Both the position numbers and the translations under genes were made by a program. A stretch of DNA of 26,872 bases from Schaedlerella sp. (GTDB taxonomy: Bacteria > Bacillota > Clostridia > Lachnospirales > Lachnospiraceae). Location: the NCBI GenBank assembly GCA_020024595.1, contig JAHHTO010000015.1, positions 1 through 26,872 on the forward strand, written 5' to 3'. The stretch's first letter is position 1. Each line of letters begins with the position of its first letter. Positions 6,378 through 14,777 of this stretch are shown here, in pieces. Under the pieces are notes generated by a model. The model made no database searches and was not told the DNA's origin. It saw nothing but the letters and a program-made list of their open reading frames with translations.

Positions 6378-8000
6378 TTACATCATGCCCATTCCTGCTC
6401 CGCCTGCTGGCATTGCAGGAGTCTCCTCTTTGATCGTTGCTACAACAGACTCTGTTGTCAAAAGTGTAGATGCTACACTTGTCGCATTCTGTAATGCGCT
6501 TCTTGTCACCTTTGCCGGATCCAAAATTCCTTCTTTTACCATATCCACATACTCTTCTTTGTATGCATCAAATCCAAATCCAGTTTCAGACTCTCTTACC
6601 TTATTGATGATAACTGCACCTTCCAGACCCGCATTTGTTGCAATATGGAATAACGGAGCTTCCAGTGCTTTCAGAATGATATTTGCACCTGTCTTTTCGT
6701 CACCTTCCAATGTCTCTGCAAGTTTTGCAACTTCTTTTGCTGCATGAATGTATGCAGAACCGCCACCGGAAATAATTCCCTCTTCAACAGCTGCTCTTGT
6801 CGCATTCAGCGCATCTTCCATACGAAGTTTAGCTTCCTTCATTTCTGTCTCAGTAGCTGCTCCAACACGAATAACCGCTACACCACCAGCAAGTTTTGCC
6901 AGTCTTTCCTGCAGTTTTTCTTTATCGAATTCAGATGTTGTTTCTTCAATACCCTTTTTAATCTGAGCCACTCTGTCTGAGATTGCCTGTTTGTCACCGC
7001 ATCCATCAACAATAACTGTATTTTCTTTCTGTACTTTAACTGATTTTGCACGTCCAAGCTGATCTAAAGATGCCTCTTTGAGATCCATTCCAAGTTCTTC
7101 GGAAATTACCTGTCCTCCTGTCAGAATTGCAATATCCTGGAGCATTTCTTTTCTTCTGTCTCCATATCCCGGTGCTTTTACTGCAACTACGTTGAATGTT
7201 CCACGCAGTTTATTCACAATCAGAGTTGTAAGTGCCTCGCCCTCGATATCTTCTGCAATAATCAAGAGTCTGGAACCGGACTGTACAATCTGCTCAAGCA
7301 GAGGAAGAATATCCTGAATATTTGAAATCTTCTTATCTGTAATGAGAATGTAAGGATCATCCAAAACTGCTTCCATCTTCTCCATATCTGTTGCCATGTA
7401 TGCGGAAATATATCCACGGTCAAACTGCATACCTTCTACCAGATCCAACTCTGTCTGCATTGTTTTGGACTCTTCAATAGTGATAACACCATCGTTGGAT
7501 ACCTTCTCCATTGCATCTGCTACCATCTGTCCGACTGCATCATCTCCTGAAGAAACTGCCGCAACTCTTGCAATCTGCTCTTTTCCTGTCACTTTACTGC
7601 TCATTTCTGCAATTGATTCAACAGCTCTGTCAGTTGCTTTCTTCATTCCCTTTCGAAGTACGATTGGATTCGCACCAGCTGCCAGGTTCTTCATTCCTTC
7701 ATTTACCATTGCCTGCGCAAGTACAGTTGCTGTGGTCGTTCCATCACCTGCTACGTCATTGGTTTTTGCTGCAACTTCGCGGATAAGCTGTGCACCCATA
7801 TTTTCAAATCCGTCTTCCAGTTCAATCTCTTTCGCAATCGTAACACCATCATTTGTAATGAGCGGTGCACCAAAAGATTTATCCAATACAACATTTCTTC
7901 CTTTCGGTCCGAGTGTTACTCTTACGGTGTCAGCAAGCTGATTGACACCCTTTTCCAATGCTGCTCTGGCTTCTGCGCCATATTTAATTTCTTTTGCCAT
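6378..8000 (-). CDS. groL: Chaperonin GroEL (Hsp60)
   Basis: GroEL forms a double heptameric ring that folds client proteins with ATP and the GroES lid. The 540 residues start MAKEIKYGAEARAALEKGVN and end with the typical Gly/Met-rich tail GGAGMGMM. The ATPase motif DGTTT is at 86-90, and the equatorial, intermediate and apical domains are uninterrupted. It is second in the groES-groL operon, 68 bases after groES, with an SD before the ATG. Regulation is through the CIRCE operator at 8382-8408, so HrcA repression under non-stress conditions is expected; hrcA itself is not in the window. Confidence 0.99.
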   Translation of the reverse strand: MAKEIKYGAEARAALEKGVNQLADTVRVTLGPKGRNVVLDKSFGAPLITNDGVTIAKEIELEDGFENMGAQLIREVAAKTNDVAGDGTTTATVLAQAMVNEGMKNLAAGANPIVLRKGMKKATDRAVESIAEMSSKVTGKEQIARVAAVSSGDDAVGQMVADAMEKVSNDGVITIEESKTMQTELDLVEGMQFDRGYISAYMATDMEKMEAVLDDPYILITDKKISNIQDILPLLEQIVQSGSRLLIIAEDIEGEALTTLIVNKLRGTFNVVAVKAPGYGDRRKEMLQDIAILTGGQVISEELGMDLKEASLDQLGRAKSVKVQKENTVIVDGCGDKQAISDRVAQIKKGIEETTSEFDKEKLQERLAKLAGGVAVIRVGAATETEMKEAKLRMEDALNATRAAVEEGIISGGGSAYIHAAKEVAKLAETLEGDEKTGANIILKALEAPLFHIATNAGLEGAVIINKVRESETGFGFDAYKEEYVDMVKEGILDPAKVTRSALQNATSVASTLLTTESVVATIKEETPAMPAGGAGMGMM

Positions 8001-8068
8001 GATTCTTCACTCCTGTCAATTCTTCAATCAAAAATATTTGTTCAAAACCACCCTACCAGATGGATACT

Positions 8069-8356
8069 CTATGCCTCTACAATCGCAAGGATATCATTCT
8101 GTTTTACAATGATATATTCCTGTCCATCCAACTCAACTTCTGTTCCTGCGTACTTAGAATAAATAACTTTATCCGCAGGTTTAACCTGCATTATCACTTC
8201 TTTTCCATCTATCATTCCCCCAGGCCCTACTGCAACTACTTCTGCCTCCTGCGGTTTTTCCTTTGCTTGACCAGGAAGAACAATTCCTGATTTTGTTGTC
8301 TCTTCTGCTTCTAACTGCTTTAACACAATCTTGTCACCCAATGGTACTAACTTCAT
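8069..8356 (-). CDS. groES: Co-chaperonin GroES (Hsp10)
   Basis: GroES caps the GroEL ring. The 95 residues start MKLVPLGDKIVLKQLEAEET. The mobile loop (about 17-33, around TTKSGIVLPGQAKEKPQ) contacts GroEL through the hydrophobic IVL. Later come VGPG and a typical YIIVKQNDILAIVE end. AGGAGG precedes the ATG. It is the first gene of the operon, directly downstream of the promoter and CIRCE element. Confidence 0.99.
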   Translation of the reverse strand: MKLVPLGDKIVLKQLEAEETTKSGIVLPGQAKEKPQEAEVVAVGPGGMIDGKEVIMQVKPADKVIYSKYAGTEVELDGQEYIIVKQNDILAIVEA

Positions 8357-8381
8357 TCTAATTCCTCCTTAAATGTTTTTG

Positions 8382-8408
8382 TTAGCACTCATTTTCCACG
8401 AGTGCTAA
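8382..8408. promoter_or_regulatory. CIRCE operator (HrcA binding site)
   Basis: TTAGCACTC, nine bases, then GAGTGCTAA: an exact match to the CIRCE consensus. It lies between the groES promoter and start codon, just after the expected transcription start. HrcA represses class I heat-shock genes through this element. Confidence 0.99.
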
Positions 8409-8419
8409 CCCATGAATAT

Positions 8420-8448
8420 AAAATAGCACTCTGCTTCCTTTTTGTCAA
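8420..8448 (-). promoter_or_regulatory. Promoter of groES-groL
   Basis: On the minus strand, consensus TTGACA (8448-8443), a 17-nt spacer and TATTTT (8425-8420), just upstream of CIRCE. Confidence 0.85.
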
Positions 8449-8475
8449 CAGAGATTCTTAATTTTTAGAATTAGT

Positions 8476-8796
8476 TTATAAACTTTTTCCACGACTCTCT
8501 ACTACGTTATAAAAGCCATTCTCAATACGGAACACGAGCATATTTCCGTCCTCTGACTGAAAACGCTCTTTCACAACACCTGTGCAATAAAGTACTTCCT
8601 TCTTGTTTGCAATATAGCATCGATATTTCGCATCCAGAGAAATGGCCGTCAAATCTTTTTCTCTTAATTCCAAATATATGTAGTCTTCCTCTATATCATA
8701 CCGAAAAACCTTTGCCCGGTGTGTTACTTCATCTAAAACTTCGTCTGCCGAAATTGTCTTTACCATCCGCAAATCAACTGAATTACCTTCATACAT
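8476..8796 (-). CDS. Small protein of unknown function, possibly PilZN-like
   Basis: A 106-residue protein that I do not recognise with confidence. It starts MYEGNSVDLRMVKTISADEV; the ATG at 8796 is preceded by AAGGAGG, while the earlier in-frame ATG has no SD. It is rich in alternating hydrophobic and charged stretches (FRYDIEEDYIYLELRE, RCYIANKKEVLYCTGVVKE, NMLVFRIENGFYNVVES) that suggest a small beta barrel. This layout resembles the N-terminal PilZ-associated (YcgR-N) domain, but there is no c-di-GMP RxxxR motif, so that is only a guess. There is no signal peptide or membrane helix. It sits between codY and groES, with a TATAAT at 8841-8846 but no good -35. Confidence 0.85.
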   Translation of the reverse strand: MYEGNSVDLRMVKTISADEVLDEVTHRAKVFRYDIEEDYIYLELREKDLTAISLDAKYRCYIANKKEVLYCTGVVKERFQSEDGNMLVFRIENGFYNVVESRGKSL

Positions 8797-8864
8797 GTTA
8801 TTTTCCTCCTTTACCAAAATACGCATATTTTCTGCTATTTATTATACCTCTCCCCGATAAGAGA

Positions 8865-8890
8865 AAGGGTATCAGACCTCTGACACCCTT
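8865..8890 (-). terminator. Terminator hairpin downstream of codY
   Basis: Stem AAGGGTATCAGA (8865-8876) with TCTGACACCCTT (8879-8890), with one wobble pair on each strand, 14 bases past the codY stop. On the minus strand it is followed by TCTCTTATC, a weak T-run. The plus-strand T-run is stronger, although no plus-strand gene reads into it. Confidence 0.65.
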
Positions 8891-8904
8891 TTTTCTTTTA
8901 CCTC

Positions 8905-9687
8905 TTACATTCTTTCTTTTTTAATTTTTTCCAGTTCTGTAAACACATAGTCATTCAAAACTTTAATATATGTACCTTTCATACCTGAGGAACGAGATTC
9001 TATCACACCTGCACTCTCAAATTTTCGAAGTGCATTAACAATTACAGATCTTGTAATACCCACTCGATCAGCAATCTTGCTGGCAACCAGAATCCCTTCT
9101 ACTCCATTAAGTTCCTCAAAAATATGAATAATTGCTTCCAGTTCTGAAAACGAAAGTGTCCCAATAGCTGACTGTACAATATGTTCCTTTCTGGTTTCCT
9201 CTGCATTCTCCTCATTCACAGAACGAAGCATTTCCAGTCCTACGACTGCAGTACCGTACTCACTTAAAATGATATCATCAATAGAATATGACTCATTCTG
9301 CTTATACAAAAACAATGTTCCCAATCGCTCACCTGCAATATCAATCGGTGTGATAATTGCCTGATAACCAGTAACAGATCCTGAAGAAAATCCCAGTGTT
9401 TCCAGATTCACATTCTCTTTTGTGGACAGAACACTCAGCAAACGCTCGTTCAGCATATCATCAATATGAGCTCCTATAGACTCTCCTATCAATTCCCCGA
9501 TTGCCTGTACACCGTTACATTTACTCACTCCAAGGATCTTCCCTTTTTTACTTACCACCAGAACATTCGAATTTAAAATTTCTGTTAAAACTGCGCAAAT
9601 ATCATTAAACACCACTTTGCTGGAATTATTATTATGAAGCAACTTATTTATCTTTCTGGTTTTATCTAATAGTTGTACACTCATCAT
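8905..9687 (-). CDS. codY: GTP-sensing transcriptional pleiotropic repressor CodY
   Basis: CodY senses branched-chain amino acids and GTP and represses nutrient-scavenging genes in rich conditions. The 260 residues have the N-terminal GAF effector domain (about 1-155; NVLVVSKKGKILGVS matches the family's NIFVVSRRGKLLGYS) and the C-terminal winged helix (about 200-245, ASKIADRVGITRSVIVNALRKFE). There are two adjacent ATGs; the second (9684) is better spaced from GGAGG, so the protein may start MSVQLLDKTRK. It follows topA in the usual Lachnospiraceae dprA-topA-codY order, but with its own likely promoter at 9784-9812 and a palindrome at the start site. Confidence 0.97.
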   Translation of the reverse strand: MMSVQLLDKTRKINKLLHNNNSSKVVFNDICAVLTEILNSNVLVVSKKGKILGVSKCNGVQAIGELIGESIGAHIDDMLNERLLSVLSTKENVNLETLGFSSGSVTGYQAIITPIDIAGERLGTLFLYKQNESYSIDDIILSEYGTAVVGLEMLRSVNEENAEETRKEHIVQSAIGTLSFSELEAIIHIFEELNGVEGILVASKIADRVGITRSVIVNALRKFESAGVIESRSSGMKGTYIKVLNDYVFTELEKIKKERM

Positions 9688-9765
9688 TCTCCTCCGTTCT
9701 TAAGATTAGATATACGTACTCTGTTTTGTTACTTTCCAGCCAGAATTGTATACACAACTCAGTCT

Positions 9766-9782
9766 AATTTACTAGATAAATT
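9766..9782. promoter_or_regulatory. Palindrome at the codY start site (possible operator)
   Basis: AATTTA, five bases, then TAAATT: a perfect inverted repeat right after the codY -10 box. Its AATT ends recall the CodY box (AATTTTCWGAAAATT), but the centre and length differ. Autoregulation is possible but not shown. A second near-palindrome, TTGTATACACAA, lies at 9746-9757. Confidence 0.35.
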
Positions 9783-9783
9783 T

Positions 9784-9812
9784 ATGCTATCATACAATTT
9801 TTGAAATAGCAA
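9784..9812 (-). promoter_or_regulatory. Likely promoter of codY
   Basis: On the minus strand, TTGCTA (9812-9807), a 17-nt spacer and TAGCAT (9789-9784), in the 131-base gap between topA and codY. No clear topA terminator is visible, so read-through is also possible. Confidence 0.55.
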
Positions 9813-9818
9813 CAAAAT

Positions 9819-11894
9819 TTACTTTTCTTTCTTTATATTTTTCACATATCCGCACTTTTCATCCGCACAGACCAGTTTATTTCCTTTCTCAACCATATAG
9901 CCACCACAATCCGGACATTTTTCCTGGGATGGCTTCTGCCAAGACATAAAATCACACTCTGGATTATTTTCACATCCATAATACTTTCTGCCTTTTTTTG
10001 TTTTGCGAATCACTATATCACTTCCACACTTTGGACACTTCACACCTATTTTTTCAAGGTATGGTTTGGTATTACGGCATTCCGGGAATCCTGGACAGGC
10101 AAGAAATTTCCCATGCGGACCATATTTGATCACCATGTTTCGCCCACATTCTTCACAGATAACATCTGTCACTTCATCTGCGATTTCTACACTTTCCAGT
10201 TCCTTTTCGGCAATCTTCACCGCCTCATCCAAATCCGGATAGAAATTACGGATTACTTCCTTCCACGGTACCTTTCCCTCTTCTACCATGTCCAGAAGCC
10301 CTTCCATATTGGCAGTAAAATGCACATCCACAATACTCGGAAAAGACTGTATCATAATATGATTGACAACTTCTCCAAGTTCTGTCATATAAAGATTTTT
10401 TCCTTCTTTTGTAATGTATCTACGGGCAAGAATCGTAGAAATCGTCGGCGCATACGTACTTGGGCGTCCGATTCCCTGCTCTTCCAGCGCTTTTACAAGA
10501 GTTGCTTCTGTATAATGTGCCGGCGGCTGCGTGAAATGTTGCTTTTCTTCAAAGCTTTCTTTCGTTAATACAGAATCCTTATGAAGACCGCCTACTAATA
10601 CATTGCTAGCTTCCTTTTCTTCATCTGCCTCTGTATAAACTGTACGAAAACCTTCAAATGCAACTTTCGATGTAGATACAGTAAATACATATTCTGCCGC
10701 ACCAATTTTCACCGAAGTTGTCTCATACCTTGCAGGCTGCATCCGACTTGCCACAAAACGCTTCCAAATCAGCTGATACAACCGAAACTGATCTCTTGTC
10801 AGAGATTCCTTCAATGCTGCCGGTGTTCTTGTTACATCAGAAGGACGGATTGCTTCGTGTGCATCCTGAATTTTCTTATCCGTTTTCTTTGCTGTACTGT
10901 CCGCCGCCACATACTCACTGCCATAGGTTTGATCAATATACTCTCTTGCTGCCGCATCTGCTTCCTCAGATATTCGTGTAGAATCAGTACGCAAATACGT
11001 AATGACACCGACTGTTCCGTTTCCTTTAATATCAATTCCTTCATAGAGCTGCTGCGCAATCCGCATTGTCTTTTGTGTTCCAAAATTCAATGCCTTCGAT
11101 GCTTCTTGCTGCAGCGTACTCGTTGTAAACGGAAGCGGTGCTTTTCGAACCCGCTCTCCTTTTTTAATATCTGTGATTTTGTATTCGGCACTCTCAAGCG
11201 CTTTTAAAATCTGATCTAACTCTTCTTTGGAAGAAATATTCATTTTCTTCTTCCCTGTTCCGTAAAATTTTGCCGTCAATGGGCGTTTCTCCCCCTGAAC
11301 TTTCAATACAACGTCCAATGACCAATATTCCTCCGGAATAAATGCGTCGATTTCTGCTTCTCTGTCCGCAATGATGCGCAATGCTACAGACTGCACTCGA
11401 CCTGCACTTAATCCTCGCTTTACTTTTGCCCACAAAAGAGGACTGATACGGTAACCTACCATTCGGTCAAGTGCACGCCGCGCCTGTTGCGCATCCACCA
11501 GATTCATATCAATTTCTCTAGGCGCTTTTAATGACGCCTTAGTGGCATTCTTTGTAATCTCATTAAATGTAATCCGACGCATTTTCTTATTATCTAATTT
11601 CAGTGCTGCCGCGAGATGCCATGAAATAGCTTCTCCCTCACGGTCCGGGTCAGTTGCCAGAAAGACTTTGTCTGCCTTCTTTGCTTCCTTTCTCAAATTA
11701 GCCAGAATATCGCCCTTTCCCCTGATCGTAATATACTTCGGTTCATAGTCATTTTCCGGTCCAATCCCAAGCTGACTCTTCGGCAAATCGCGGACATGGC
11801 CGTTAGATGCAGCAACAGTATAGCTGCTTCCCAGAAATTTTTTAATTGTCTTCACCTTGGCTGGTGACTCCACGATAACCAGATAATGTGCCAT
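9819..11894 (-). CDS. topA: DNA topoisomerase I (type IA)
   Basis: TopA relaxes negative supercoils behind RNA polymerase by single-strand passage. The 691 residues are typical. The Toprim domain is at the N-terminus (VES at 8-10, TDPDREGEA at 81-89) and the active-site loop GVITYLRTDST places the nucleophile at Tyr300. Near the C-terminus are three four-cysteine zinc ribbons, opening CEECG, CPKCG and CPDCG. The ATG at 11894 has AAGGAG before it. It is the last gene of comM-dprA-topA, 37 bases after dprA, and shares its promoter. Confidence 0.99.
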   Translation of the reverse strand: MAHYLVIVESPAKVKTIKKFLGSSYTVAASNGHVRDLPKSQLGIGPENDYEPKYITIRGKGDILANLRKEAKKADKVFLATDPDREGEAISWHLAAALKLDNKKMRRITFNEITKNATKASLKAPREIDMNLVDAQQARRALDRMVGYRISPLLWAKVKRGLSAGRVQSVALRIIADREAEIDAFIPEEYWSLDVVLKVQGEKRPLTAKFYGTGKKKMNISSKEELDQILKALESAEYKITDIKKGERVRKAPLPFTTSTLQQEASKALNFGTQKTMRIAQQLYEGIDIKGNGTVGVITYLRTDSTRISEEADAAAREYIDQTYGSEYVAADSTAKKTDKKIQDAHEAIRPSDVTRTPAALKESLTRDQFRLYQLIWKRFVASRMQPARYETTSVKIGAAEYVFTVSTSKVAFEGFRTVYTEADEEKEASNVLVGGLHKDSVLTKESFEEKQHFTQPPAHYTEATLVKALEEQGIGRPSTYAPTISTILARRYITKEGKNLYMTELGEVVNHIMIQSFPSIVDVHFTANMEGLLDMVEEGKVPWKEVIRNFYPDLDEAVKIAEKELESVEIADEVTDVICEECGRNMVIKYGPHGKFLACPGFPECRNTKPYLEKIGVKCPKCGSDIVIRKTKKGRKYYGCENNPECDFMSWQKPSQEKCPDCGGYMVEKGNKLVCADEKCGYVKNIKKEK

Positions 11895-11931
11895 ATATAT
11901 TTCTCCTTCATTCTGACAGGACAGTGTACTG

Positions 11932-13041
11932 TCAATTTATTCTTATATAATGATTTTTTGAAATCTCTCTGATATAGCCTTTGATTTCCAATGTCACAAG
12001 AAGTCTGATAATCTCTGCTGCAGAAAGATTTATTTCTTTCACCAGGCTCTCTACACTTTTTGGATAAAGACCAAGTGAACTATACACCATATTTTCTTTC
12101 GTTTCAAGCATTTTTTTTGTTTCATTCTGATTTTTCAAAAAATTCAGATATGGAAGATCCAAATCTTCTAGAAGAATTTCCGGTGAAATCAAAATTCCTG
12201 CTCCCTGCCGAATCAGCCAGTTGCATCCTTTGCTCAGTTCGCTGTTCAAAGGTCCTGGAAGTGCCCACACATCTCTCCCCTGTTCCAACGCCATATCTAC
12301 AGTAATCAAGGAACCGCTTTTCTCTTTTGCTTCCATTACAAGCACGCAATCGGAAAGTCCACTGATAATCCGGTTTCTCCTTGGGAAGTGAAAAGAAAGA
12401 GGCTGTGTTCCTGGGGGAAGTTCTGACAGAATTCCACCTCCATGTTCTAAAATATCCATATACAAACCTATATGTTCCCGTGGATAGCATATATCCACAC
12501 CACTGCCAAGCACGGCAAATGTTTTTCCATTCTTCATCAGTGCCCCTCGCTGACTTGCTCCATCAATTCCCCTCGCAAGTCCACTGATAATCTGTGCCCC
12601 ACTGGCAGCTAGCGCCTCAGCGAATTTACCCGCATATACTTCTCCATATTTCGTACAGTTTCTCGCCCCCACCATTGCGATACATACTGCGTCTTCATCT
12701 GGCAGGCTTCCCTTCCCAAATATTGCATATGGACGATCCGAAATCGTTGCAAGCCGTTTGGGATAGTTCTTTTCAAAACAGAGAACCATCCAGATTCCCT
12801 GAGATAGCATTTTTTCCCAATCCTTCTCAAACGTAGTCTGTTTTTTTGCTTGCATAATCGTATCACAGTCTTCTTCTGTCAGAAATGAGAATCCTCTCAG
12901 TTCTGTTTCTTCTATATAATAAACCGCTTTGGCTGTTTTCATGTACTCTCTCAACTTCCGCTTTTTGGTATTGTTGATCCTACGAAGAGATGCAAGCCAA
13001 TATTCATAAACTCTCTCACTTTCTCTTTGACTCTGTTTCAT
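11932..13041 (-). CDS. dprA: DNA processing protein DprA (Smf)
   Basis: DprA binds incoming single-stranded DNA and loads RecA during natural transformation; it is also kept in non-competent bacteria. The 369 residues show an N-terminal SAM-like region, a Rossmann-fold core (MVGARNCTKYG at 123-133, SGLARGIDG at 153-161, GSGVDICYPREH at 179-190, FPRRNRIISGLSD at 219-231, LPGPLNS at 261-267) and a C-terminal winged helix (about 310-369). The start ATG at 13041 lies nine bases after the comM stop with GAGGGG upstream, so the two are co-translated. Together with comM this is a DNA-uptake and recombination pair, but no uptake pilus genes are in view. Confidence 0.97.
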   Translation of the reverse strand: MKQSQRESERVYEYWLASLRRINNTKKRKLREYMKTAKAVYYIEETELRGFSFLTEEDCDTIMQAKKQTTFEKDWEKMLSQGIWMVLCFEKNYPKRLATISDRPYAIFGKGSLPDEDAVCIAMVGARNCTKYGEVYAGKFAEALAASGAQIISGLARGIDGASQRGALMKNGKTFAVLGSGVDICYPREHIGLYMDILEHGGGILSELPPGTQPLSFHFPRRNRIISGLSDCVLVMEAKEKSGSLITVDMALEQGRDVWALPGPLNSELSKGCNWLIRQGAGILISPEILLEDLDLPYLNFLKNQNETKKMLETKENMVYSSLGLYPKSVESLVKEINLSAAEIIRLLVTLEIKGYIREISKNHYIRIN

Positions 13042-13050
13042 CCTATCCCC

Positions 13051-14604
13051 TCACCTTCCCATATCATTTTTATCCAACGTCCTATATCCGATTGCCTCTG
13101 TCAAATGTATCATCTGAATCTGCTCTTGTTCTTCCAGATCTGCAATTGTCCGCGCTACTTTCAAAATCTTATGATAGGATCGTGCTGTAAGTCCAAGCCT
13201 TTCAAAGGCCTGTTTCATCAGTTTTTCTTCCTCTTTTTCCAAAGTGCAAAATTTCTGTAGTTCACTGACACTCATCATTGCATTAAATCTGGTTTCTCTC
13301 CCCTCATACCGCTGATTCTGAATAGTACGTGCTCTACAGACGCGTTTCCTGATATCTGCTGAACTTTCTTCCTCTTGTTGTATCGCTTCCTCCAATTTTA
13401 ATGCCTCATATTCAACCCTCGGAGCTTCCACACAAATATCTATACGATCTAAAAAGGGCTGACTTAATTTACTCAGGTAATGCTGAATCTGCCCTGGAGT
13501 ACAGGTACAGCTCTGCTCTGGAAACGCACCACAGGGACATGGATTCATTGCTGCCACCAGCATAAAATTTGCCGGAAACAAACAAGCCCCTTGTGCTCTT
13601 GTAATCCAGATTTTCCGTTCTTCCAAAGGCTGTCTCAATACTTCCAGGACTGTTTTTTGAAATTCCAGAAGTTCATCCAAAAACAATACACCTCCATGAG
13701 CTAAGCTGATTTCTCCTGGAGATGGAATGACGCCCCCTCCTACCAAAGATGTTTTTGTCACCGTATGATGGACACTACGAAACGGACGCTTTTGAATCAA
13801 CGGTTCTTCTTCATTCACCTTACCTAGAATACTATATATTTTCGTAATCTCTATACTCTCTTCCAGCGTCATAGGCGGAAAAATCGTTGGAATCCGCTTT
13901 GCAATCATGGATTTTCCACTTCCTGGCGGGCCTACCATCAAGAGATTATGACCTCCTGCAACCGCAATCTCCGCCGCCCTTTTAACCGCTTTTTGCCCAC
14001 AGATATCCCGATAGTCTAACTCCTCTGCTATATTACATTTTTGTTTAAATTCGATATTTTTTACTGTCTTTAGTACTTTTTTTATTTCTTTCTCCCCTGT
14101 CAAATAATCATATACTTCTCTTAGACTTTTCACACCGATGATATCGATTCCATCCACCAATGCTCCTTCTCTTACATTTACTTCCGGAATCATACAACAG
14201 CGAATTCCTGCCTCCTTTGCTGCTAACACCATTGGAAGAATTCCCGATACCTGACGAACCATCCCATTCAGGCTCAATTCTCCCGTAATCAGCATAGATT
14301 GCAGTTTTTTTGTATCAATTTTCCCAAGCGACGCAAGTATGGAGACTGCAATTGGTAAATCAAACGCTGCCCCCCTCTTTTTTATTGTTGCCGGAGCAAG
14401 ATTGATAACAACTTTCTTTGCCGGGAGCTCCAATCCGGAATTCCGAATCGCCGTTCGGACACGCTCTCCCGCTTCTTTAACCTCCGACGAAAGATATCCC
14501 ACCATGTGGAATGCCGGAAGTCCGTTTCCAACATCTGCCTCTACATTTACAATTTCTACCTTTAGGCCAAAGATAGCGGCAGACTGTACGCTGCTAACCC
14601 CCAT
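13051..14604 (-). CDS. comM: ComM/YifB family Mg-chelatase-like AAA+ ATPase
   Basis: ComM-type proteins are hexameric helicases that promote branch migration during integration of transforming DNA. The 517 residues show the N-terminal Lon-protease-like domain (INLAPATIKKRGAAFDLPIA near 68-87), Walker A GPPGSGKS at 225-232, Walker B VLFLDE ending at 311, and the C-terminal Mg-chelatase domain (FNAMMSVSELQKFC). A GTG two codons upstream is also in frame, but AGGAAG is best spaced for the ATG at 14604. It is the first gene of comM-dprA-topA, behind a promoter and a structured leader of about 105 nt. Confidence 0.96.
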   Translation of the reverse strand: MGVSSVQSAAIFGLKVEIVNVEADVGNGLPAFHMVGYLSSEVKEAGERVRTAIRNSGLELPAKKVVINLAPATIKKRGAAFDLPIAVSILASLGKIDTKKLQSMLITGELSLNGMVRQVSGILPMVLAAKEAGIRCCMIPEVNVREGALVDGIDIIGVKSLREVYDYLTGEKEIKKVLKTVKNIEFKQKCNIAEELDYRDICGQKAVKRAAEIAVAGGHNLLMVGPPGSGKSMIAKRIPTIFPPMTLEESIEITKIYSILGKVNEEEPLIQKRPFRSVHHTVTKTSLVGGGVIPSPGEISLAHGGVLFLDELLEFQKTVLEVLRQPLEERKIWITRAQGACLFPANFMLVAAMNPCPCGAFPEQSCTCTPGQIQHYLSKLSQPFLDRIDICVEAPRVEYEALKLEEAIQQEEESSADIRKRVCRARTIQNQRYEGRETRFNAMMSVSELQKFCTLEKEEEKLMKQAFERLGLTARSYHKILKVARTIADLEEQEQIQMIHLTEAIGYRTLDKNDMGR

Positions 14605-14663
14605 GTACACACTTCCTTTCTTCTGTTTTAATATTCTCTTTTGATTCCATTTACTGGAGTCGT

Positions 14664-14706
14664 GACCGATACGGTCGGATGATAGAAGCCGGAAAGAATT
14701 CCGGCT
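14664..14706 (-). other. Structured leader of the comM operon
   Basis: Two hairpins follow the promoter on the minus strand. The first is AGCCGGAA-TTCT-TTCCGGCT (14706-14687), a perfect 8-bp stem. The second is GACCG-TAT-CGGTC (14676-14664). Neither has a T-run, so they are not plain terminators. I do not recognise the pair as a known riboswitch. Confidence 0.6.
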
Positions 14707-14715
14707 GATGTTTGT

Positions 14716-14744
14716 ATCTTATCGTATAAAATAGGAACTGTCAA
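14716..14744 (-). promoter_or_regulatory. Promoter of comM-dprA-topA
   Basis: On the minus strand, consensus TTGACA (14744-14739), a 17-nt spacer and TAAGAT (14721-14716), beginning 33 bases after the moaA stop. Confidence 0.85.
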
Positions 14745-14777
14745 TTGCCCATTTTTAAATATTTTTCTGATCCATTT

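Noticed and set aside
7396..7941. Plus-strand frame of 181 codons opposite groL
   Set aside because: A shadow of groL codon use (Ser/Thr/Ala-rich). It has no plausible SD and no recognisable domain.
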